Part shown: piece by piece, positions 57,540 through 64,000 of the stretch | Numbering within the stretch: the stretch's first letter is position 1 | Layout: each line of letters begins with the position of its first letter | Assembly (NCBI GenBank): GCA_036924285.1 | Contig: JAYKYS010000002.1 | Span: 39,447,501-39,511,500, forward strand | Reading direction: 5' to 3' | Source of the DNA: Asterella californica | Lineage: Eukaryota > Streptophyta > Marchantiopsida > Marchantiales > Aytoniaceae | Length of the DNA: 64,000 nucleotides | Notes under the pieces: generated by a model | Told to the model about the DNA's origin: nothing | What the model saw: the letters and a program-made list of their open reading frames with translations, nothing else | Databases searched by the model: none | Program-made: the position numbers and the translations under genes

Positions 57540-58720
57540 GTGAGTCGGTGAAGAGTTCAGAGTTTAGTCGAGGTCAGTTCAGGGCCTGGTCGCAGAAAGC
57601 TTCGTTCGAGTGCGAGTCGCAGTAAGATTTGGACGAGGGCGAGTTCGCACAGTAAGTGCGCCAGAGAATTGTTCAGTGAGGTAAAGGGCGAGCGCGAGTT
57701 CGCACTAACTGCGATTCGACTGTGAGACAAAGAGAATTGCTCAATGCGAGAAGCAGAAAGAGAAGTGCTCATTGCTGGACGAACCGGAAGAGAAGAGCCG
57801 ATGAGAGAGAAGAGCAAAGCGGATGGGAGAGAAGAGCAGAGCGGATAAGTGCTGACGACCAAGCGGAAGCGTAAGAGCGGTCCGAGTGAAAGAGATTCGA
57901 GTGAAAGAGATTTGATTAGTAAGTTATCCGTCTTGCTTTTTTCTTGCTCTTTCGCTGCTCGAATTACAGTATTTGGGTCGCAATTAGTGTTGTCGTTGTT
58001 CATGGTCGCACTGAACAGCAATTAGTGTTGTCGTTGTTTAATTCAGGTGCGCGATGGAGTTAAATGGTCGCACTGATTGCAATATTTAGTGCGACAGGGT
58101 TTAGGGGCGCACTATGTGCGATTTGTAAGAATACGAGGCGCATTGAGTGCGGCTTACCACGGGACGCATTGAGTGCGACTTGAAACTGGATGCACTGAGT
58201 GCGGCTTATCATCTTGGCGCACTGAAGTTAGTTTTCATACTTTGCTCAGTGCGATTTACTTTCTGGACGCACTGAGAGCGTTTGCAAACTGATTTTTTAA
58301 TTAATGCGACCTAGAACGAGGCGCACTCAGTGCGATTTACTTTCGGGACGCACTGAGAGCGTTTGCAAACTGAGTTTTTACTTAATGCGACCTAGAACGA
58401 GACGCACCGAGTGCGAATTGGGTACACGGCACACTGACAGTGTCTTTTCAAGAGTTCTCATCAGGTCTGTGGAGTGCGACGTGAAATCGGACGCACTGAG
58501 GTACGATTTAGAAGCTAGATGCACTCAGAAGGGTTTAGGGTAAGCGACTATGCATGAGACGCAGTGAGTGCAACCTCTTCGCAATTGCGCACTGGGTGCT
58601 AATTTTCATTCTACGCACTAGATCATATGCGTCCTCTTCGCAGTTGCGCACTGAGTGCTAATTTGCATTCTACGCACTAGATTTTATGTTGCTGAGTGCG
58701 TGCTATAGTCGATCGTTCTT
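57540..58720. repeat. H3 array: CGCACTSAGTGCG repeats
   Basis: GCACTGAGTGCGAC-like words recur every 20-40 bp. A unit of about 81 bp is repeated (GACGCACTGAGAGCGTTTGC at 58266 and 58347), and near 58575-58690 a unit of about 62 bp (GCGCACTG.GTGCTAATTT). The array stands between the Myb-like gene and the third ORF, the same place as array 3 of H2. An ORF on the minus strand across 57557-58021 is a by-product of the repeats. Confidence 0.85.
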
Positions 58721-58770
58721 AGTGGTTGTTATTGCATTCACTTTCCTTCGGTTGTGCAGTGAACTTAAGC

Positions 58771-59760
58771 ATGGAGGGTTCCGAAGAAGAATCCTTAAGC
58801 AGGGTTCTGTCAGAAGAGGAATCCGAAGAAGAATCTGAATCCGAAGAAGAGGAGACTCCAGCACCAAAAACTGAGGAAGGACCTTTTTTTATCTCGTTCA
58901 CGTCCCAAGAAGATTTACATGAACGAATAAAATGGGGATGGATGAGTAAAGAAGATGTGAACCTTGCTGTGATGGATATAGACGAAGAGGAGTTGGAGGA
59001 ATTAGGATTACTGATGGCTTTATCATTCGAGTTTGCTCGCCCTCATGTGAGCACTCTAAACTTCTTTGTTTTGAACGCTTATTCTTCGAACTCCCTCCCT
59101 GTTTCTTAATATTTGTTTACTCCCTCCCTGTTTTTTAATGTTTGTTTACTAAGAAAGTAGAATGACGAGGTTAGTGTTGTGTTTGTTTCAGATTGGTCTT
59201 TGCTTCGCGTTTGTTCGATCTTACAATGCTGAGTCAAGGATCGCAAAAGTTGGCGAGGTGGAAGTTTCATTGAGTCTCGATTTAATTCGAGAAGCATTTT
59301 TAATCCCTCAAGGTCTTCTGCAAATGCCTCGTTTTGTGAGACAAGTCCGCATAGCAGATTGGTTTCCTGAATATGATAAGGTGGGAAAGAGATATTTTGC
59401 ACGTGAATGTGCAATTCAAGGTTGGAGATCTGCTTTCAATGTTTGAATGCAGTCCTTTTGGCAAGGAGAAGGTCTAAAACTGTGACTGGTCAACTTGCGT
59501 TGTATGTAAAGGCTAAAGTTGAGGGGATAGAGATAGACTATGACTGGAGTCAGCTGATGCTAGATCATCTTGAACGAGAGATATTGCATATACAGAAGCA
59601 TATGCGAGCTCCAAAAAAGAGTGGAAGTATAGAAACTTTTTTAGGGTAGCTCTTACTCATCTTTTGGTACATTTGGAGATATTGAGAGAGGAGGATGCAA
59701 TCTTTAGCAACGAAGACGGAGCAAGAGATCAGGAAGGGACGAGTCAAGATAAAACAAGTA
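58771..59760 (+). pseudogene. H3 third ORF, unrecognised conserved transposon protein, with one intron and two frameshifts
   Basis: Exon 1 runs from the ATG at 58771 to 59046: a Ser/Glu-rich acidic start, then TSQEDLHERIKWGWMSKEDV and LGLLMALSFEFARPHV. The intron 59047-59191 has GTGAGC and a TTTGTTTCAG acceptor. Exon 2 gives GLCFAFVRSYNAESRIAKVG, LSLDLIREAFLIPQGL, VRQVRIADWFPEYD and YFARECAIQGWRSAF. A missing base near 59436 breaks the frame; it resumes with CLNAVLLARRRSKTVTGQLA, YDWSQLMLDHLEREILHIQK and SIETFL, then a second slip near 59645 and ALTHLLVHLEILREEDAIF. Its sister is in H2, so the protein is a conserved part of the family. No domain name can be given. Confidence 0.65.
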
Positions 59761-59900
59761 AGGAACTCTACTCTACTGTTTGTTTTACAGTTTGTGTTTG
59801 TTTGCATTATCATGTTTGTCCTTTCAATCTTCGTACTGAGTTCTTTCCGTTAGTTATTCTGCTCTTGATATCAAGCTGGCTCAATGTTAGTGTAGAAAAA

Positions 59901-61303
59901 GTGGTGATGAGCCTTTGCTAGCTCTGTTGTTACTCATAAGGTATGACGTAAGTTTTCATCAGCAAATGACGCTGTCCCATTGCAGGAAATAACATCTTTA
60001 CATATGTGTTTTATTTTTCTCGTTATATCTATGATTTTTTAATAAACTCGTGGAGAGTTGATTAGTTCGCGATTCTTTGATATGTGAGGAGGGAAGTGTG
60101 AAGCTAGACCGCGTAATGACGTGCTTTTATTTGTTAAGAGTACTGGAGGTAGAGAGAATGAGACCTGGAAGCAACTTACGAAAGTGACAGAGAAAAAGTG
60201 TGTGGGTTGTGACAATCTACTTCCAGGAGGTGGGAAGAAATTAGACAGCACGAGATTCATATTGCCCAAACTAAACACTCAAATGAAGCTCAGAACAGCC
60301 ATCTATCGCAGCTGCAGCTCGTGTTCTAGATCCTCGTACCTAGAGAAGGACTTAGGAAAGATTAATAAGTTGCAGATGGTGCACGCAGAAGGACCACAGA
60401 GTTTCCGGAGGGGAGGGAAGGGTATCTTATGGAGTACGATGCAGCTAAGCTCTATTCACAAGGAAGAATACATACGCACACCAACTCAAAACGGTCCCAA
60501 CGACCGCGAGGTTTGCTGTGAGATTGGGTTGAATGAATGAGGGTCGTGTTCGGTTTCTTGGGGGTTTCTTGGCTGCGGAAGTTATATTTACGCTGTCAGA
60601 GCGAGAGTCTTTCTTGGGGAGGGCGGACCTCCTGACTGTGATCGATCCAAGAAAACGACCAGAAGAGAAAAACAAGTAGCCGCTGACGATGAGATCTCCA
60701 AAACCCTGCTTCTTGCGTCCACCAATTACAAAAACAAACACTCAAACACACCTTGGGTACACAGATAGGTCTCTCAAGATTCAATTAACTTTATTACAGT
60801 GTCGTCTGCACCACCAATTTCTCCAACTGTACAGAAAATCTCTCTCTTCCTCTCCTGCGCACCTCTCTTCACCCGTCAAGCCAAAAGTCTACCCAGTACG
60901 TCTCAATCCGAACCTAATAGAGAAATTCAGGCCCCTGAATCTTATTCCTCTCCTTGCCCCAACTGAAACTCTCAGAAATCTGATCCAACGTCGATCAAAA
61001 GTCCCCTGTAGATTCCCAAATGATCTCTCTCAATAGAACTGTCTCATGAGAGTAATTTCTCCCCAGAACAGTTTATTTAAACAACGTCCAAGCCTAAAAC
61101 TCCTGCCTCTCTCTCTTACGATGCTCTCCCAATTCAATCTGTGAGCAATTTGACCTTCTCCAGCCTCCTAGCTTCTCCTGCGTGTCCTCAACCCCCCAAT
61201 CCCTAATCCTCCTCCTTCCGCTTCAGTTCTCTCAGAAAACTCCCTTGAAAAGTGTCCCAGATCTTCAGCCGCCGCAGTATTTAACCTAAAGTTTTAAGGC
61301 CCC
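59901..61303. other. Intergenic, no gene recognised
   Basis: ORFs at 60121-60540 (plus), 60445-60741 (minus) and 60689-61036 (plus) show no domain. 60820-61250 is rich in C and T. Nothing else supported. Confidence 0.4.
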
Positions 61304-61423
61304 AGCTTAAGCTGCCCCCCTGCTGTCCTTATAAGCGCAGTCACTTATCAGAAGCAGGGCCCTAGCTTAAGCTGCCCCCCTGCTGTCCTTATGCGTACAA
61401 AGCTTTATTTACAAGTTTGGCCC
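61304..61423. repeat. Tandem duplication, period 60 bp
   Basis: AGCTTAAGCTGCCCCCCTGC starts at 61304 and again at 61364 and continues as TGTCCTTAT in both. More CAGCTTAGCT/GGGCAGCTT words occur at 62260-62330. Confidence 0.85.
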
Positions 61424-61569
61424 CTTTTTAATACAAGTTTCACAGTTGTCTCCACAAACTCTACCTCTTCACTAATAAAGGTTCTCATAGTCTCATTCCC
61501 CATCTTAAGCTGACTCGATGGTTGTTTAACAAATAAACAAAAGTTTCCTGTGCTCTTGATGACATCTTG

Positions 61570-61896
61570 ATGCCATCCTGAATATACTACAAGCCATCCA
61601 ATGTAGGCCGAAGCCCTAACACTTATGAGACTGCCCCACAGGGCTTACAGCCCCCCCATATGCGCACCAGGTATCTCCCATAGTATATTCAGGATGGCAT
61701 GCGGAGGCTTAGGCAAGGAAGCCCAAGATTAAGAGAGATACCGGTCTCCCGCTCCTAGGTATACAAGACATGGCTGCATACCCAACATAGACTCCCATCC
61801 GGGAGGCCAACATGTCAGAATAGGAACCAGAGACCATGAGGGATTGATCCTGAGACCACTTCTCTCCTAGGCAGACGCCCTATCACTGGGATGGCC
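61570..61896 (-). mobile_element. tRNA-derived SINE, minus strand
   Basis: Read on the minus strand from about 61896 it begins with a tRNA-like head: CCCAGTGATAGGGCGTCTGC resembles the D-arm/A-box region of plant tRNAs, and about 30 bases on, GGATCAATCCC resembles the B box GGTTCGANTCC. A tRNA-unrelated body follows. A 20-bp word with TAGTATATTCAGGATGGC (61681-61700) is repeated inverted at 61570-61589. No target-site duplication or tail was found, so the 3' end is approximate. Confidence 0.5.
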
Positions 61897-62993
61897 TTTG
61901 GTTCCATTCAAAAAGCTTTTAGAGTCTGTACATATGTTTTACTAAGGAAATCTTCATGTAAGATCTTTACTAGCTTTCTGTACGCTAACTTCTCTATACA
62001 ACTCCATTTTAAACGAGTAAAGAGTCAAAACTATAGTACTTGTGAACACCTACACACTCACGCAATCAGATTCTGAGTTCAAGTCACGAGTCAGAATCGA
62101 CAGGTTTCTCTCTATCGCATATTTCTTAGTTTAAAACACGTGCTAACTATTACTTAAAGCACTTTTTGTCAAAACTAGAAGTACGACGTCGCTCTCCTCG
62201 ACGAGCTCTACATTCTGGGAACTTTCGCCCTCTTTAGGGTGATATTTCAACCCAAGCTAGGGGGCAGCTTGTCAAGCACCACCCCAGCTTAGCTCCTGCC
62301 CAGCTTGATAAGCTACAGGGCAGCTTCTTTTACACAACAAAGAAAAGATCTCTTTGCAACTAGTTTTCACTGTACAGACCCATGTACAACACGACAACGC
62401 TGGACTATATTTTCATAGAAATGTATTAACGTGGACCTGCACAGCTTTACATCCGGAAGATGTGTAACTGGACCAGAAAAACAAGAAGCACCTGAACTTC
62501 TGCATAAAGGCGGTGGAAGTGAACGAATGGGAGTTTACGATAATAGTTTTAGCAACTATAAGTGACGAGAAAGTTGACACGTTTTATCGTTAATCTTTCA
62601 TCAGAAGATTTACAGAAATATAAACAACTTGAAATTGTTTACTAATCATCATGTTACCGTTTGTAATGAATAGGAGAAACTTTCCTTTAAAACGGGATAA
62701 TAAGCACCGAAACTGTACAGTTCGAAGGAGAAAGGAAACGGACAAACGGGAAAAGTGCGAATTCGAATTTTAGTGCAAGGGTAAGGTCGGGGAGAAGGCG
62801 CAGCGAGATTATGGAATGTATATATTAAAAATTAAAAATTAATTATTTTAATTAATTATTTTAATTTCATTTTTTGGAAATATCTGGAAACACGAGGAGA
62901 ATAGGAGATAATTCATAAAGCTTGACCCCAGTGCCGCGCTTCAAAAGATACAAGTCTGGAAGTCACTGCTATTAAACCACTCATGTACACTAA
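61897..62993. other. Intergenic, nothing recognised
   Basis: Short ORFs without domains; AT-rich simple sequence (AATTAATTATTTT) at 62820-62870. Confidence 0.45.
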
Positions 62994-63047
62994 GTTTAAT
63001 TTAATACCTAACCCTTCCTTCTGGAAGGGTTAGGTATTAAATTAAAC
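62994..63047. repeat. Perfect hairpin, 25-bp arms, 4-nt loop
   Basis: 62994-63018 and 63023-63047 are exact reverse complements (left arm begins GTTTAATTTAATACCTAACC) around the loop TTCT. A second stem CTTGCTTATT/AATAAGCAAG (63050-63059, 63077-63086) follows directly. Confidence 0.9.
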
Positions 63048-63086
63048 CCCTTGCTTATTTGAAGATGGAGGAGGTGAATAAGCAAG

Positions 63087-64000
63087 GAAACTGTACATAC
63101 TCGGGATAAGCTACATCGAAGTAGCACATGCGCCCATGTTCTGTATTCGATATCCTGATTCTCATTTTGTCAAATTATCATAAACAAATCTTATGCCGTT
63201 CTTGAAAAATAATAGACCATGTGAAATCTTCATCATCTTAAATCTTTCCATGAGTAATTGCAATCTCTATCTTATGACGCGCACTACGATTCAGTGGACA
63301 TGCAGAAGATTCTCCAGAAGATTATTGAAGTATTCTCCTCTGAGAAAAACTGTTGAACTGGTTAACCATTCTCGTGAGCTGTGGTTCCATCAGCATTCAG
63401 TTGACGAGAAAAAGAACTCTGTAACTGGAGCTACAAAGAGATAATAATAATCGTTCAACAGAAAGGTTCAGGAACGATAAAGTGCTGAATACTTAATAGA
63501 GGAAAAACTGATAATCATCTTGCTGCTGCTTTTGACTGAGATCAATCAGTCACTTCAAAGCGTTGCTCTATCGTAACTGAGATCAACCACACACTAGGAC
63601 GGATTGTTTGTTTGCAAATCAAGTGTGCGTAAGAAGAAACGGAGATACTTAAAACAAACCAATTTCTTCCTTTTTTTCTTTGCATTTCTCGATTGCTTAT
63701 ATCTCATAAACCATCGCCTTCTAACCATATTTCGGACAACTCATAAAGCACATTCCAGAACTTAGGTCCAGAACTTGATAAACTACTCTTTAGTCACGAT
63801 TTAAAATCAGAAATTTGATGTGCCATTGTTTAGATTCGGTTCAAGTAGGGAAGTCCATATGCCACTGTTTAGGTTGGGGTTTGGTTGGAGAAGTTGTTAA
63901 AGCTCGGTTTTGGTTTCACATACTGACAGAGCTCCTGGGGGAAAACAAATTGAACACTAGTCTGAGAAAAGAACCAGAAAAGAACCTTATACCTCTTGTG
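63087..64000. other. Intergenic, nothing recognised
   Basis: One ORF of 83 codons (63193-63444) without a domain. No RNA gene or repeat supported. Confidence 0.45.

Larger units (their letters stand above)
47344..59900. mobile_element. H3: PIF/Harbinger-type element in inverted orientation, split by an LTR retrotransposon, right side lost
   Basis: The left terminus GGGGGTGTCAAAGTTAAAGG and the following 150 bp match the right end of H2 in inverse orientation. Inside follow the Myb-like gene (plus), a CGCACTSAGTGCG array and the third ORF (plus), the same order as in H2 read from its Myb side. The HAD gene, the transposase and the second terminus are not found to the right; similarity to H2 ends near 59760, so the element is truncated or its other end has been replaced. 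The end given is approximate. Without the LTR element the remaining part is about 3.9 kb. Confidence 0.7.

Noticed and set aside
60121..60540. Plus-strand ORF of 139 codons
   Set aside because: No recognisable domain and no similarity to H2, despite lying just beyond H3.

Overview
This is nuclear DNA of a eukaryote, almost certainly a land plant or a close streptophyte relative. Evidence: spliced genes with GT/AG introns, a plant-type inositol polyphosphate kinase, an L1-type LINE relic, a Ty3/gypsy LTR retrotransposon, MITEs and PIF/Harbinger-type DNA transposons. A bryophyte or other early-diverging lineage would fit, but the species cannot be named from the sequence. Only two host genes are recognisable in 64 kb. 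They are a three-exon COX23-like CX9C gene (14391-15507, minus), rebuilt here from short exons, and a single-exon inositol-tetrakisphosphate 1-kinase gene (28010-28993, plus).

Layout. 1-2.6 kb: 3' part of a non-LTR retrotransposon whose ORF joins a reverse transcriptase to a C-terminal zinc knuckle and restriction-like endonuclease; a 5'-truncated relative lies at 16.6-17.2 kb. 2.6-14.4 kb: no recognisable gene, a few foldbacks. 14.4-15.9 kb: COX23. 19.6-25.1 kb: two short inverted-repeat elements with 10-11 bp target duplications (Mutator-type MITEs), an L1 relic and an isolated transposon end. 26-29.1 kb: ITPK with a 199-bp tandem duplication in its upstream region and an 89-bp tandem duplication over its stop codon. 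31.3-60 kb: a transposon nest. 60-64 kb: a tRNA-derived SINE, short duplications and a perfect hairpin.

The nest is the most interesting part. Three related PIF/Harbinger-type elements are present: H1 (31324-36053) and H2 (36200-44330) in one orientation, and H3 (47344 to about 59.9 kb) in the other. They share TIRs containing GTGTCAAA, and H2 is flanked by CTACTA on both sides. Besides the usual two Harbinger proteins (DDE transposase and Myb/SANT-like protein) they carry extra cargo. H1 and H2 encode a coiled-coil protein with an FCP1/NIF-like HAD phosphatase domain. H2 and H3 encode a third, unrecognised ORF. The genes of H2 and H3 are separated by arrays built on the palindrome CGCACTSAGTGCG; H1 has an array of a different palindrome in the corresponding place. 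All copies here are decayed, so these are probably relics of a four-gene transposon family.

A very young 8.7-kb Ty3/gypsy element (48088-56794) sits inside the Myb-like gene of H3. Its 1373-bp LTRs look identical, it has a 4-bp target duplication, and both ORFs are intact. Between its gag-protease and RT-RNaseH-integrase ORFs lies what looks like a complete -1 ribosomal frameshift signal: slippery GGGTTTT, a 6-nt spacer and an 11-bp stem-loop, with the downstream frame opening exactly at the slippery site.
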